A stretch of DNA of 64,000 bases from NCBI GenBank assembly GCA_016714975.1, contig JADKBR010000015.1, positions 124,001 through 188,000 of the forward strand, written 5' to 3'. This stretch comes from Candidatus Dechloromonas phosphorivorans (lineage in GTDB: Bacteria > Pseudomonadota > Gammaproteobacteria > Burkholderiales > Rhodocyclaceae). This document shows, piece by piece, positions 25,938 through 35,397 of the stretch. The position numbers and the translations under genes are program-made. Numbering within the stretch: position 1 is the first letter of the stretch; every line of letters starts with the position of its first letter. A model generated the notes under the pieces. The model saw only the letters and a program-made list of their open reading frames with translations, ran no database searches and had not been told where the DNA came from.

Positions 25938-26644
25938 TGGCCGGGACGCTCTATCTGATACCTGTGCCGCTCGGCCCGACACCGCTTGAGGAATCGCTAC
26001 CGGCGAGCGTGCTGTCTGTGGTGCGTCCGCTCGCCCACTTCATCGTGGAACAGCCGAAGAGTGCCCGTGCCTTCCTGAAGGCCGTCGCCACCGACGTGCC
26101 ATTGCAGGAATTGCAGCTCGCCGAGCTCAACGAGCACACCCAGCCGGAAGCTCTGGATCGCCTTCTGCTTCCATTGCGCGCCGGCCATGATGTCGGTCTG
26201 CTCTCGGAAGCGGGCTGCCCGGCTGTCGCCGACCCCGGGGCCAACCTGGTGGCGCTCGCTCATCAAGAACACATCCGCGTCGTCCCGCTGATCGGTCCAT
26301 CCTCGCTTCTGCTGGCGCTCATGGCTTCAGGCCTCAACGGCCAGCGTTTTGCCTTCCACGGCTATCTTCCGGCGAAGGAAACCGAGCGGGCAGAAGCCTT
26401 GCGTGACCTCGAGCGCGAGTCGCGAAAACGGCAGCAAACGCAGATCTGCATCGAAACGCCTTACCGTAACCAGCAATTGTTTGCAACCGTCCTGCAGGTC
26501 TGCGACCCGGCCACCCGCCTGACCCTGGCAACCGACCTCACGCTGCCAGGTGAATCGGTCGTGACCCGCACGATCCGGCAGTGGAAACAGCAAACGCCGC
26601 CCGCAATCGAGCGGCGTCCGACAGTGTTCCTGCTGCAGGCGTGA
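25937..26644 (+). CDS. SAM-dependent methyltransferase, tetrapyrrole-methylase fold (RsmI-like)
   Basis: 235 residues. GTLYLIPVPLGPTP at the N-terminus, GLLSEAGCPAVADPGANLV, then PLIGPSSLLLALMASGLNGQRFAFHGYLP are the tetrapyrrole-methylase/RsmI boxes; the end ERRPTVFLLQA is typical. RsmI methylates C1402 of 16S rRNA, but this shorter subgroup (often beside maf in betaproteobacteria) is less well defined. Translationally coupled to maf. Confidence 0.8.
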   Translation: MAGTLYLIPVPLGPTPLEESLPASVLSVVRPLAHFIVEQPKSARAFLKAVATDVPLQELQLAELNEHTQPEALDRLLLPLRAGHDVGLLSEAGCPAVADPGANLVALAHQEHIRVVPLIGPSSLLLALMASGLNGQRFAFHGYLPAKETERAEALRDLERESRKRQQTQICIETPYRNQQLFATVLQVCDPATRLTLATDLTLPGESVVTRTIRQWKQQTPPAIERRPTVFLLQA

Positions 26645-26650
26645 GCGGCT

Positions 26651-27613
26651 TCAGCGCAGGCTGACGCCAGCCGAGGTCTCGAAAAACCCCTTCCACAGGC
26701 TGTTGACCGCACCAGCCCCAAGGCGCCTGGCAAAGCGCTCGGCGATATTGTCCTTGACCGAATAATCGAGCACCTTCTCGGCCTTGATCACGTCGCGGGC
26801 CACTGAATCGACACTGCCGAAGTCGTCGGCCAGACCGAGCTTGACGCTCTGGTCACCGGTCCACATCAGCCCCGAAAACATTTCCGGGGTCTCCTTGAGA
26901 CGCGCACCACGCCCGGTCTTGACCACGTCGATGAACTGCTGGTGGATGTCGTCGAGCATGACCTGTGCGTGCGCTGTCTGATTCGGATTCTGTGGCGAGA
27001 ATGGGTCAAGGAACCCCTTGTTGTTGCCAGCCGTCAGCAGGCGCCGGTCGACGCCCAGTTTGTCCATCGTCCCGGTGAAACCGAAGCCGTCCATCAGCAC
27101 GCCGATGGATCCGACGATACTGGCCTTGTTGACATAGATCTTGTCCGCGGCTGCAGCCACGTAGTAACCGCCCGAAGCACAAATGTCCTCGACCACCGCG
27201 TACAGCGGGGTTTCAGGATGCTTGGCGCGAAGCCGGCGAATCTCGTCATTGATCATTCCGGCCTGAACGGGGCTGCCACCCGGACTGTTGATGCGCAGGA
27301 TCACCCCGGCAACCTTCTTTTCCTTGAACGCGCTTTGCAGTGATTCGATCATCTTTTCGGCATTGGACGCACCTTTCGTTTCGATCATGCCGGTCACGTC
27401 GATCAATGCCGTATGCCGATCCTGATGCGATGCCTCGGTTCCCCAGTCGACCAGCGCAACGAGAACAAGAGCAAGATAGCCGAAACCGAGGAACTTGAAG
27501 AAGATTCCCCAACGCCGCCGGTTCTTCTGTTCTTCAAGCGTCAAGAACAACAGCTTCTCGAGCGTTTTCCGCTCCCAGTCGGGGGAATCGTTTGGGGCTT
27601 GGGGATTATCCAT
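26651..27613 (-). CDS. sppA: Signal peptide peptidase SppA (S49 family, short form)
   Basis: 320 residues with one N-terminal membrane helix (IFFKFLGFGYLALVLVALVDW). The catalytic Ser is in VVEDICASGGYYVAAAADKIY and the Lys in YVNKASIVGSIGV is close by; LRINSPGGSPVQAG precedes. It digests cleaved signal peptides in the membrane. It is convergent with the methylase gene (6-base gap) and overlaps the Rieske gene by 8 bases. Confidence 0.93.
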   Translation of the reverse strand: MDNPQAPNDSPDWERKTLEKLLFLTLEEQKNRRRWGIFFKFLGFGYLALVLVALVDWGTEASHQDRHTALIDVTGMIETKGASNAEKMIESLQSAFKEKKVAGVILRINSPGGSPVQAGMINDEIRRLRAKHPETPLYAVVEDICASGGYYVAAAADKIYVNKASIVGSIGVLMDGFGFTGTMDKLGVDRRLLTAGNNKGFLDPFSPQNPNQTAHAQVMLDDIHQQFIDVVKTGRGARLKETPEMFSGLMWTGDQSVKLGLADDFGSVDSVARDVIKAEKVLDYSVKDNIAERFARRLGAGAVNSLWKGFFETSAGVSLR

Positions 27614-27995
27614 GAGTATTTTCTTTTACCAAAAAGACCTGACCATCAGCCTCGTCGACCGCAAGCACCGCCAAGCCCTTGCCTTGGCAGCGCCCGCCAA
27701 GGCACCGACCCGTTTCCGGAGCATAAAGCGCGCCATGAACCGAGCAGATCAAGTATAGCTTGGAATCATCGAAGAACTCTCCCGGCAGCCAATCAAGTCG
27801 CACCGGAATGTGGCCGCATTCGTTGATGTAGCCGAAGACCCTCCCGCCAAAACGGACGGCGAACGCCTCCGCCTCGCGCCCCTTGTGGTCGACCCTAAAG
27901 CGGAAGCCCTTTCCCGCCTCGACAAGATCGGCGCTGGCGCAGATCAGGCGTTTGCCTTGAGCCAAGTCCAGAGTTCGGGAACGGTATGCAGGCAA
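27606..27995 (-). CDS. Rieske [2Fe-2S] domain protein
   Basis: About 129 residues. The two cluster motifs are C-x-H in NECGHIPVRLDW and C-x-x-H in LYLICSVHGALYAPETGRC. It resembles single-domain Rieske ferredoxins found between gph and sppA in betaproteobacteria; electron partner unknown. The given start overlaps gph by 52 bases; a later start (TTG near 27965) is possible because homologous proteins begin near RLICAS. Confidence 0.8.
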   Translation of the reverse strand: MPAYRSRTLDLAQGKRLICASADLVEAGKGFRFRVDHKGREAEAFAVRFGGRVFGYINECGHIPVRLDWLPGEFFDDSKLYLICSVHGALYAPETGRCLGGRCQGKGLAVLAVDEADGQVFLVKENTHG

Positions 27996-28594
27996 GCCAG
28001 CGGCCGGTGCTCGAGCAGATGATCGTGCGGATGGGCGCCGTAGGTGACGGCAAGACCAGCGACGCCCGCATTTTGCGCCATCATGAGGTCGTGCGAAGTA
28101 TCGCCGATCATCAGAGTCGCTTCGCCGACCACCCCGAACTCCGCCATCAGTTCCTCAAGCATTTGCGGGTGCGGTTTGGAATGGCATTCGTCAGCACAGC
28201 GCGATGCCTGAAACATTGGGCGCAACCCGGAATGATCGAGTGCCCGCTCCAGCCCGAGTCGGCTCTTGCCGGTGGCAATCGCCAGAATGTGGCCAGCCGT
28301 CTTCATATCGGCCAACATTTCCGGGATTCCCGCGAACAAGACCAGTCGATGATCCGCACCGAGATAGTGGAAGCGGTAGCGATCAACCATCGCCTCATAG
28401 CGTTCAGGTGGCAGATCCGGCGCCGCATGGCGCATTGCGTCGGCCAGGCCAAGACCGATGACGTGCCGGGCTTGGTCGTCGCTCGGCGGGGGATGGCCAA
28501 TGTCGCGACAAGCGGCCTGGATCGCCTGGACAATCGCTCCCGCCGAATCGAGCAGTGTCCCATCCCAGTCGAAAACCACAAGATCGTACTTCAT
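27944..28594 (-). CDS. gph: HAD-family phosphatase, phosphoglycolate phosphatase-like
   Basis: 216 residues. HAD motif I VVFDWDGTLLDSAG at the N-terminus, motif II AIATGKSR, motif III SKPHPQM and motif IV MIGDTSHDLMMAQNAG. Predicted to hydrolyse 2-phosphoglycolate or a related small phosphate; specificity is not visible. Six bases after rluC on the same strand, and followed by the Rieske gene and sppA. Confidence 0.87.
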   Translation of the reverse strand: MKYDLVVFDWDGTLLDSAGAIVQAIQAACRDIGHPPPSDDQARHVIGLGLADAMRHAAPDLPPERYEAMVDRYRFHYLGADHRLVLFAGIPEMLADMKTAGHILAIATGKSRLGLERALDHSGLRPMFQASRCADECHSKPHPQMLEELMAEFGVVGEATLMIGDTSHDLMMAQNAGVAGLAVTYGAHPHDHLLEHRPLACLHTVPELWTWLKANA

Positions 28595-28599
28595 GGGCT

Positions 28600-29607
28600 T
28601 CAGGGCTGTTTCCAGAGAAACTGACCCAGATTGTCGACGGTGAATTCCCGCGTTTTTTTGCCGTCGACCGCAGCAATGTAGCTGGCTACCCCTTCCGGCA
28701 ACGGCGCAACAAATTCCAGCGGCGCCCCCGTCAGCGGATGCTGGATCGCCATTTTCCAGGCGTGCAGCGCCATGCGCTTGAGTCCGCTGCGCTTGAGATC
28801 ACGGTTCAGCTCGAAATCGCCGTATTTTTCATCTCCGAGAATTGGAAAGCCTAGGTGTGCGAGATGGACCCGGATTTGATGCGTCCGTCCAGTCTTGAGT
28901 TGCGCTTCGAGGAGGCTCGTCTCTGGCCAGCGCGCCAGCAACCGGAAAACTGTATGCGAGTCCTTTCCTTCGGGATTCACGGATACCCGCCGCTCGCCAC
29001 CTTCAATCAGATGTTTGAACAGCGGCAGTCTGACGTGTTGCGTCATGTTCATCCAGCGCCCCCTGACCAGCACCAGATAACGCTTGTCGGTCCCCGCGCC
29101 GCGTTCGCGGAACATGTCGTGCAGGGCCGTCAAGGCGAGCCGCTTCTTGCCGATCAGCAGGATGCCGGAGGTCTCGCGGTCGAGACGGTGCGCCAGTTCG
29201 AGAAACCTGGCCTCGGGGCGCTGCCGGCGGAGCGCCTCGATGACGCCGAAACTGACGCCGCTGCCACCGTGCACCGCGATGCCGTCAGGCTTGTCGATGA
29301 CCAGCATGGCCTCATCCTCGTAGAGGATTGGCAAATCGACGCGCTGTTTGGCTGCCTCGTCGACTTCGGCTTGGGGTCTTTCGGCTAAGCGTAGCGGCGG
29401 CAAACGCAGCACGTCACCCGCGCATAGCCGATATCCCGCAGCGACCCGCCGGCTATTTACCCGGACTTCGCCGCTGCGCAGGATGCGATAGAGATGGCTT
29501 TTGGGCACACCCTTGCAGGTGCGGACCAGAAAGTTGTCGACACGCTGGCCTGGGTCATCTTCACCGATCACCAAATGGGTGACCGATTTGTTAACCGCGC
29601 CGTTCAT
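28600..29607 (-). CDS. rluC: 23S rRNA pseudouridine synthase RluC
   Basis: 335 residues. An S4 domain (GQRVDNFLVRTCKGVPKSHLY, shortened by eye) is followed by the catalytic motif LAHRLDRETSGILLIGKK with the active Asp and by TGRTHQIRVHLAHLGFPILGD. RluC modifies U955, U2504 and U2580 of 23S rRNA in E. coli. It is divergent from rne, as in E. coli. Confidence 0.95.
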   Translation of the reverse strand: MNGAVNKSVTHLVIGEDDPGQRVDNFLVRTCKGVPKSHLYRILRSGEVRVNSRRVAAGYRLCAGDVLRLPPLRLAERPQAEVDEAAKQRVDLPILYEDEAMLVIDKPDGIAVHGGSGVSFGVIEALRRQRPEARFLELAHRLDRETSGILLIGKKRLALTALHDMFRERGAGTDKRYLVLVRGRWMNMTQHVRLPLFKHLIEGGERRVSVNPEGKDSHTVFRLLARWPETSLLEAQLKTGRTHQIRVHLAHLGFPILGDEKYGDFELNRDLKRSGLKRMALHAWKMAIQHPLTGAPLEFVAPLPEGVASYIAAVDGKKTREFTVDNLGQFLWKQP

Positions 29608-30003
29608 TTTGCAATATACTGACCACGCTTTATGTACCGGTTTACAAGAGATCTTGACCGTCAGACCGTCTGCTTCGCGCCCCAGGCGCGACTGTCACGC
29701 GGCAGGCTCCGAAGTCTCCCTTGGCCAGTTGCACAAGCCAGACCAACATGGAGCAACTGGTTAAGTTCACTCACCAAAAGTAGTGATGGTAATGGATAAG
29801 CCCACCGTAAGCACGCACGGATTGCCCGTTGCAGGAATTTTCAGGTCGCGCCTTTCAATACAATATCTCGCGGCCAGGTCTTGATCAGCACTTTCATCGT
29901 CGCTTTTGCCCTCTTACGCATGACGCAACCCGATAACTGAAACTGTCGCTGCCTGCACGGGACTCCGTTGCAGCGTGCCTTGGTGCGCTGGAGCCCCAAA
30001 ATC
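29608..30003 (+). promoter_or_regulatory. Intergenic region: rne leader and rluC/rne divergent promoters
   Basis: A 396-bp gap without a credible gene. A possible -10 (TATACT, 29615-29620) would give an rne leader of over 350 nt; no convincing -35 is seen. In E. coli RNase E controls its own mRNA through a leader of similar length, so this stretch is a likely autoregulatory 5' UTR. Inferred from position and length only. Confidence 0.4.
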
Positions 30004-32700
30004 ATGAAACGCATGCTTTTCAACGCGACACAGGCCGAAGAACTTCGCGTCGCCATTGTCGATGGTCAGAAGCTGATTGACCTCGACATTGAATCGGCCG
30101 CCAAGGAACAACGCAAGAGCAACATCTACAAGGGTGTCATCACCCGCATCGAACCCAGTCTCGAAGCCTGCTTTATCGATTATGGGGCAGAGAGGCATGG
30201 GTTTCTGCCCTTCAAGGAAATTTCCCGCGCCAATTTCCAACCGGGCGTCGAGGTTAGTCGCGCCAAGATCAACGAGGCGCTAAAGGAAGGCCAGGAACTG
30301 ATTGTCCAGGTCGACAAGGACGAGCGCGGCAACAAGGGCGCTGCCCTGACCACCTATGTTTCGCTGGCCGGACGCTACTTGGTTCTGATGCCGAACAACC
30401 CGCGTGGTGGCGGAGTTTCCCGCCGTGTCGATGGCGATGAGCGCACGGAACTGCGTGACACGATGGATCAGCTCGAAGTACCCAACGGCATGAGTCTGAT
30501 CGCCCGCACCGCGGCCATTGGTCGTCAGACTGAAGAGTTGCAGTGGGATCTGAACTATCTGCTGCAGCTGTGGAACGCCATCGAAGGCGCTGCCCGGCAG
30601 CAGAGCGGCGCCTTCCTGATCTATCTCGAAGGCAGCTTGGTCATCCGCGCCATCCGCGACTACTTTCAGCCGGAAATCGGCGAAATCCTGATCGACACCG
30701 ACGAGGTTTACGAACAGGCACGCGCCTTCATGAGCACAGTGATGCCGGCCAACGTCAACCGCGTCAAGCGGTATCGCGACGATGTGCCTCTGTTCTCCCG
30801 TTTCCAGATCGAACATCAGATCGAAACAGCCTTCGTCCGTCAGGTCAATCTGCCGTCCGGTGGCGCCGTAGTCATCGATCACACCGAAGCGCTGGTCGCC
30901 GTCGACGTCAACTCTGGTCGTGCCACCAAGGGTGCCGACATTGAGGAAACGGCCTACAAGACCAACCTCGAAGCTGCGGAAGAACTGGCTCGCCAGTTGC
31001 GCCTGCGCGACCTCGGCGGCCTGATCGTCATCGACTTCATCGACATGGAGAACCAGCGCAACCAGCGCGAAGTCGAGAACCGCCTGCGCGATGCGCTGCG
31101 GTTCGACCGTGCCCGCGTTCAGATGGGCAAGATCAGCCGTTTCGGCCTGATGGAACTGTCGCGCCAACGGCTGCGTCCGGCTCTGGCTGAAACCAGCTAC
31201 ATCTCGTGCCCGCGCTGTACCGGCACCGGCCACATCCGTTCGACCGAATCCGCTGCGCTGCACATCCTGCGCATTCTGGAAGAGGAAGCAATGAAGGAGA
31301 ATACCGGGGCCGTGCATGTCCAGGTCCCTGTTGATGTCGCCACCTTCCTGCTTAACGAGAAACGCCCTGATATCCAGGCCATCGAGTTACGCCACAAGGT
31401 GACCATTCTTCTCATCCCGAATGTCCACCTGGAAACCCCGGCCCATACGATCATCCGGCTACGCCATGACGACCTGAACAACGAGGATCTACGCGAGCCC
31501 TCCTACAAACTCGTCGATGTCCCTCTCGAGGAAGCGATCAGACAGGCCACCCAGCCGGAAGTCGCCAAGCCGCGACAGGAAGCAGTGATCAAGGGCATCT
31601 CCCCGGAACAACCTGCGCCAAACTTTCCCGAATCCAACATCGGAGCTCCGCTTCCACCAGCGGCACCCGCCCCAGCACTCGCAGGACGCAGCCTGCTTGG
31701 TAGGATCATGTCCTGGTTCCGCAAGGCTCCAGAATCGATATCGCCTCTTCCTGCCCCAGAACCGCTCACCAAGGCTAACCAAGGGGGCGGTGAGCTTCGT
31801 CCCGGGCGTGGCGGACAACAGGTTCGTGACAGCCGACGCGGTGCCAGCCGCGGCACGACCAATCGCCGCAACGACGAGCCTGGCGTACGCCAGGAACGCA
31901 GCAGCAACCGCAGTGAGCGCAGCAGCTCTGACAAAGGGCCGCGTGAAGAGACGGCCGCAGCCGTACCCAGCGGTGAGCGTCAGGAGCGTCGCCCACGCGG
32001 TGAGCGCAAGGAGCGAGTTGCCCGCCCGCAACCGGAAGCTGGAGAAAACAAACCCATTCCCGTAGTTACAGCCGGCGACATCGCTGCTGGCAGCGTCCTG
32101 CCCGAAGCAATCGATAGCCGGGGCGTTGGCACAACTGAAGAGCAAGCGAGTCGTCGCCGTGGCAGGCGCGGTGGTCGTGGTCGCACCGAGCGGCGCAATG
32201 AGACTGAAGGCGCTGCCAACCTGGTTGCTCAGGACGGTTCTCAGGAGTCTGACGAGGTGACTACGCAACTGCTCAGGGAGGAACCAGCGGATGCCGTGAT
32301 TCCTGCCGTAGAACAGGCAATTCCGGCCCCTGCTACGGTACCGCCAGCCGAGGCGGAGATCGCCGAAAGCCCCGTTGATCCTGCCCCCATCATCGCTGCC
32401 CCGCCCCCTGCAGCCGTCGAACCGGCTGAGCTTGTCGTCGAAGTTGCACAGCCTGAACCTGTCACGGTCAACGTCGTGGAACCCATGGAAATCACCTCGG
32501 CACCGCAGACACCCCTTGCCGTGACGCCGCTGGAACTGGAAACAACGCTGGCTAGCAGTGGCCTTGTTCTGGTTCAGACGACGGCGCCCACCATTGCCAT
32601 GCAGCCGGAGCCACCGGTCAGACTTGGCAGGCCGCGCAAGCAGAAAGCAGAGAGCGAAGCTGCGGAGGAAGCTCCGCTGGTCATGGTGGAGACCAGATAG
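30004..32700 (+). CDS. rne: Ribonuclease E
   Basis: 898 residues from ATG MKRMLFNATQAEELRVAIVD; an upstream in-frame ATG adds 12 unrelated residues. The S1 domain (IYKGVITRIEPSLEACFIDY), the RNase H-like part, the DNase-like catalytic site (VAVDVNSGRATKG, then LGGLIVIDFIDM) and the zinc-link CPRCTGTGH near residue 404 are in order. The last 390 residues are low-complexity with Arg-rich (RRGRRGGRGR) and Pro/Ala-rich blocks, the presumed degradosome scaffold. It initiates mRNA decay and processes rRNA and tRNA. Confidence 0.97.
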   Translation: MKRMLFNATQAEELRVAIVDGQKLIDLDIESAAKEQRKSNIYKGVITRIEPSLEACFIDYGAERHGFLPFKEISRANFQPGVEVSRAKINEALKEGQELIVQVDKDERGNKGAALTTYVSLAGRYLVLMPNNPRGGGVSRRVDGDERTELRDTMDQLEVPNGMSLIARTAAIGRQTEELQWDLNYLLQLWNAIEGAARQQSGAFLIYLEGSLVIRAIRDYFQPEIGEILIDTDEVYEQARAFMSTVMPANVNRVKRYRDDVPLFSRFQIEHQIETAFVRQVNLPSGGAVVIDHTEALVAVDVNSGRATKGADIEETAYKTNLEAAEELARQLRLRDLGGLIVIDFIDMENQRNQREVENRLRDALRFDRARVQMGKISRFGLMELSRQRLRPALAETSYISCPRCTGTGHIRSTESAALHILRILEEEAMKENTGAVHVQVPVDVATFLLNEKRPDIQAIELRHKVTILLIPNVHLETPAHTIIRLRHDDLNNEDLREPSYKLVDVPLEEAIRQATQPEVAKPRQEAVIKGISPEQPAPNFPESNIGAPLPPAAPAPALAGRSLLGRIMSWFRKAPESISPLPAPEPLTKANQGGGELRPGRGGQQVRDSRRGASRGTTNRRNDEPGVRQERSSNRSERSSSDKGPREETAAAVPSGERQERRPRGERKERVARPQPEAGENKPIPVVTAGDIAAGSVLPEAIDSRGVGTTEEQASRRRGRRGGRGRTERRNETEGAANLVAQDGSQESDEVTTQLLREEPADAVIPAVEQAIPAPATVPPAEAEIAESPVDPAPIIAAPPPAAVEPAELVVEVAQPEPVTVNVVEPMEITSAPQTPLAVTPLELETTLASSGLVLVQTTAPTIAMQPEPPVRLGRPRKQKAESEAAEEAPLVMVETR

Positions 32701-32722
32701 GGTTACCGCACTCTCTTGGGAA

Positions 32723-32750
32723 GGGGCGCCCACGGGCGCCCCTGTGTCTT
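32723..32750 (+). terminator. Terminator-like hairpin after rne
   Basis: Perfect stem GGGGCGCC / GGCGCCCC with loop CACG, then TGTGTCTT. The U-tract is weak. It lies between the convergent rne and the phosphatase gene and could serve both directions. Confidence 0.6.
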
Positions 32751-32773
32751 GCTCGGACCGTCCCAAGACGATC

Positions 32774-33253
32774 TCAAGCCCTGAAGCGCTGCCTGAGTTC
32801 GTCGACCAGTCCTTGGGCAGCATCCTCAATCATGTCGAGCACCAGATCAAACCCGTGCCCAAGCCCATAGTAGGGATCGGGCACTTCGTCATCATCAAAG
32901 TGCCTGGCGTACTTCATGAACAGTCCGAGTCGCTCATGGCTCTCTGGAACCGCCAAACGGCGCAGGTTGTCAAGATTACTTCTGTCCATGGCGAGAATCA
33001 GGTCAAAATAGTCGATATCCTGCGAGGCCACTTTGCGCGCTCTCAGCTGTGAAAGGTTGTAGCCCCTGGCCGAAGCCGCGCGCTGAGTCCTGGAGTCAGG
33101 CGCTTCGCCAACATGGTAACCATGCGTTCCCGCAGAATCCACTTCAATAAACTCTCCCAAGTTATTGGTTTGTATATACTTACGCAAGACAACCTCGGCC
33201 GTAGGGGAACGGCAGATATTGCCCATGCAGACCAGCAACACACGGTAACTCAT
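32774..33253 (-). CDS. Low-molecular-weight protein-tyrosine phosphatase
   Basis: 159 residues. The P-loop CMGNICRSPTAE (CX5R) is at residues 9-16 and the general acid Asp is in VPDPYYGLGHGFD. Enzymes of this class dephosphorylate tyrosine kinases in polysaccharide export or other proteins; no kinase is nearby, so the substrate is unknown. The ATG overlaps the uvrB stop (ATGA), so it is co-transcribed with uvrB. Confidence 0.92.
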   Translation of the reverse strand: MSYRVLLVCMGNICRSPTAEVVLRKYIQTNNLGEFIEVDSAGTHGYHVGEAPDSRTQRAASARGYNLSQLRARKVASQDIDYFDLILAMDRSNLDNLRRLAVPESHERLGLFMKYARHFDDDEVPDPYYGLGHGFDLVLDMIEDAAQGLVDELRQRFRA

Positions 33254-35322
33254 GTAAACCCGTCTCCCCCCCTGTCATGCGGCGCCGCGCCAAACACTTG
33301 TTCCCGCAGGCGGAACAGTTCGTCGCGAGCGGCTGCCGCCTTTTCGAATTCCAGATTTCTTGCTGACTCGAGCATCACTTTTTCCAGGCGCCTGATTTCC
33401 CTTGCCACCGCCTTCTCATCCATGGCCTCGTAGGCCGCCTGCTGCTGCGCCGCCTTCAGTTCAATCTGTGCGGACTCGGCATCATAGACGCCGTCGATCA
33501 TGTCCTTGATCATCTTCGACACACCGCGCGGAGTGATCCCACGTTCTGCATTGAAGATAATCTGTCTCTCGCGACGCCGTTCCGTCTCGGCGATGGCACG
33601 CTGCATGGAATTTGTAATCTTATCAGCGTAGAGGATCGCTGTACCATGGATATGACGCGCCGCACGGCCCATCGTCTGGATTAAAGAACGCTCCGAACGC
33701 AGGAATCCCTCCTTGTCGGCATCGAGAATGGCGACCAGCGAAACCTCTGGAATATCAAGTCCCTCGCGCAGCAGATTAATGCCGACCAGCACGTCGAACT
33801 GACCCAGACGAAGGTCACGGATGATCTCCACCCGTTCGACCGTATCGATGTCCGAATGCAGGTAACGCACCTTGACCCCGTTATCATCCAGAAAATCGGT
33901 GAGATCCTCCGCCATGCGCTTGGTCAGCGTGGTTACCAACACCCTTTCTCCCACGTCGACGCGTCCGTGAATTTCCGACAGCAGGTCATCGACTTGACTG
34001 GAAGCGGGCCGCACTATCACCGGCGGATCGATCAGCCCGGTCGGCCGCACCAGTTGCTCCACCACCTGTCCGGCGTGTCGGTTTTCGTAATCTGCCGGCG
34101 TCGCCGAGACAAAGATCGTTTGCCGCAGGTGCGCCTCGAACTCGTTGAATTGTAGCGGCCGGTTGTCCAGCGCCGACGGCAGGCGAAAGCCGTAGTCGAC
34201 CAGGTTTTCCTTGCGCGAGCGATCAGCCTTGTACATGCCCCCCACCTGACCGATCGACACGTGCGATTCGTCAATGAACATCAATGCATCGGAAGGGAGG
34301 TAATCGATCAGGGTTGGTGGCGGTTCACCTGCTTTGCGGCCCGAAAAATGGCGCGAGTAATTCTCGATTCCCTTGCAGAAGCCGATCTGGTCGAGGAGTT
34401 CTAGGTCGAAACGGGTGCGCTGCTCGATGCGCTGGGCTTCGACCAACTTGTTGCTTCTGGTGAAGAAATCGATGCGCGCGCGCAGCTCTTCCTTGATAGA
34501 TTCGATTGCGCACAACACCGTCTCCCGGGGCGTCACGTAATGCGACGCCGGAAAGACGGTGAAGCGCAGCGCCTTGTGCAACAGATGGCCGGTTAATGGG
34601 TCGAAGAACTGCAAGCCTTCTATCTCATCGTCAAACAGCGAAACACGGATCGCATGCTCGGCATGCTCGGCCGGAAAGATGTCGATCACGTCGCCGCGCA
34701 CGCGAAAGATTCCGCGGTGAAAATCCATGTCGTTGCGCTCGTACTGCATCTCGATCAGGCGTTTGACGATTGCGCGCTGGTCCAGATGGTCGCCGACGCG
34801 CATGGTCAGGATCATGTTGTGATACTCATCGCGGTCGCCAATGCCGTAGATGCAGGAAACGGTGGCCACGATCACCACGTCGCGCCGTTCAATCAGGCTT
34901 TTCGTCGCCGACAGGCGCATCTGCTCGATGTGGTCGTTGATCGAGCTATCCTTCTCGATGAAGAGGTCGCGCGACGGCACGTAGGCCTCGGGCTGGTAAT
35001 AGTCGTAATACGAAACGAAGTACTCCACCGCATTTTCCGGAAAGAATTCCTTGAACTCGGAGTACAGCTGGGCAGCTAGCGTTTTGTTCGGCGCCAGTAC
35101 GAGCGCTGCCCGACCGGTCCGGGCGATTACGTTCGCCATCGTGTATGTCTTGCCGGAGCCGGTGACACCGAGCAGCGTCTGGAAGGACAAACCGTCCGCA
35201 AGCCCATCGACCAGCAGACGGATCGCCTCGGGCTGATCGCCCGCGGGGAGGAATGGCTGGTGTAGCCGGAAGGGACTGCCGTTGAAGGAGGCAACCGGAG
35301 TGCCGGTCTTGGTTTCGCTCAT
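33250..35322 (-). CDS. uvrB: UvrABC system protein B
   Basis: 690 residues, full length. Walker A GVTGSGKTYTMANVIA, the beta-hairpin region VSYYDYYQPEAYVPSRDLF, helicase motifs (LMFIDESHVSIGQVGGMY, GINLLREGLDIPEVSLVAI, QTMGRAARH) and the C-terminal UVR motif LEKVMLESARNLEFEKAAAA. UvrB verifies damage in nucleotide excision repair. It is divergent from the aminotransferase gene. Confidence 0.98.
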   Translation of the reverse strand: MSETKTGTPVASFNGSPFRLHQPFLPAGDQPEAIRLLVDGLADGLSFQTLLGVTGSGKTYTMANVIARTGRAALVLAPNKTLAAQLYSEFKEFFPENAVEYFVSYYDYYQPEAYVPSRDLFIEKDSSINDHIEQMRLSATKSLIERRDVVIVATVSCIYGIGDRDEYHNMILTMRVGDHLDQRAIVKRLIEMQYERNDMDFHRGIFRVRGDVIDIFPAEHAEHAIRVSLFDDEIEGLQFFDPLTGHLLHKALRFTVFPASHYVTPRETVLCAIESIKEELRARIDFFTRSNKLVEAQRIEQRTRFDLELLDQIGFCKGIENYSRHFSGRKAGEPPPTLIDYLPSDALMFIDESHVSIGQVGGMYKADRSRKENLVDYGFRLPSALDNRPLQFNEFEAHLRQTIFVSATPADYENRHAGQVVEQLVRPTGLIDPPVIVRPASSQVDDLLSEIHGRVDVGERVLVTTLTKRMAEDLTDFLDDNGVKVRYLHSDIDTVERVEIIRDLRLGQFDVLVGINLLREGLDIPEVSLVAILDADKEGFLRSERSLIQTMGRAARHIHGTAILYADKITNSMQRAIAETERRRERQIIFNAERGITPRGVSKMIKDMIDGVYDAESAQIELKAAQQQAAYEAMDEKAVAREIRRLEKVMLESARNLEFEKAAAARDELFRLREQVFGAAPHDRGGDGFT

Positions 35323-35397
35323 GCTAGAATTCTACGGTTTTGCACGCATGGCAACATTGCTGCGCGGACAGAGTTTCTATTATTTCATGGAGTTCCT

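Noticed and set aside
30280..32829. Long minus-strand frames opposite rne
   Set aside because: Antisense shadows of RNase E; low-complexity text without family features.
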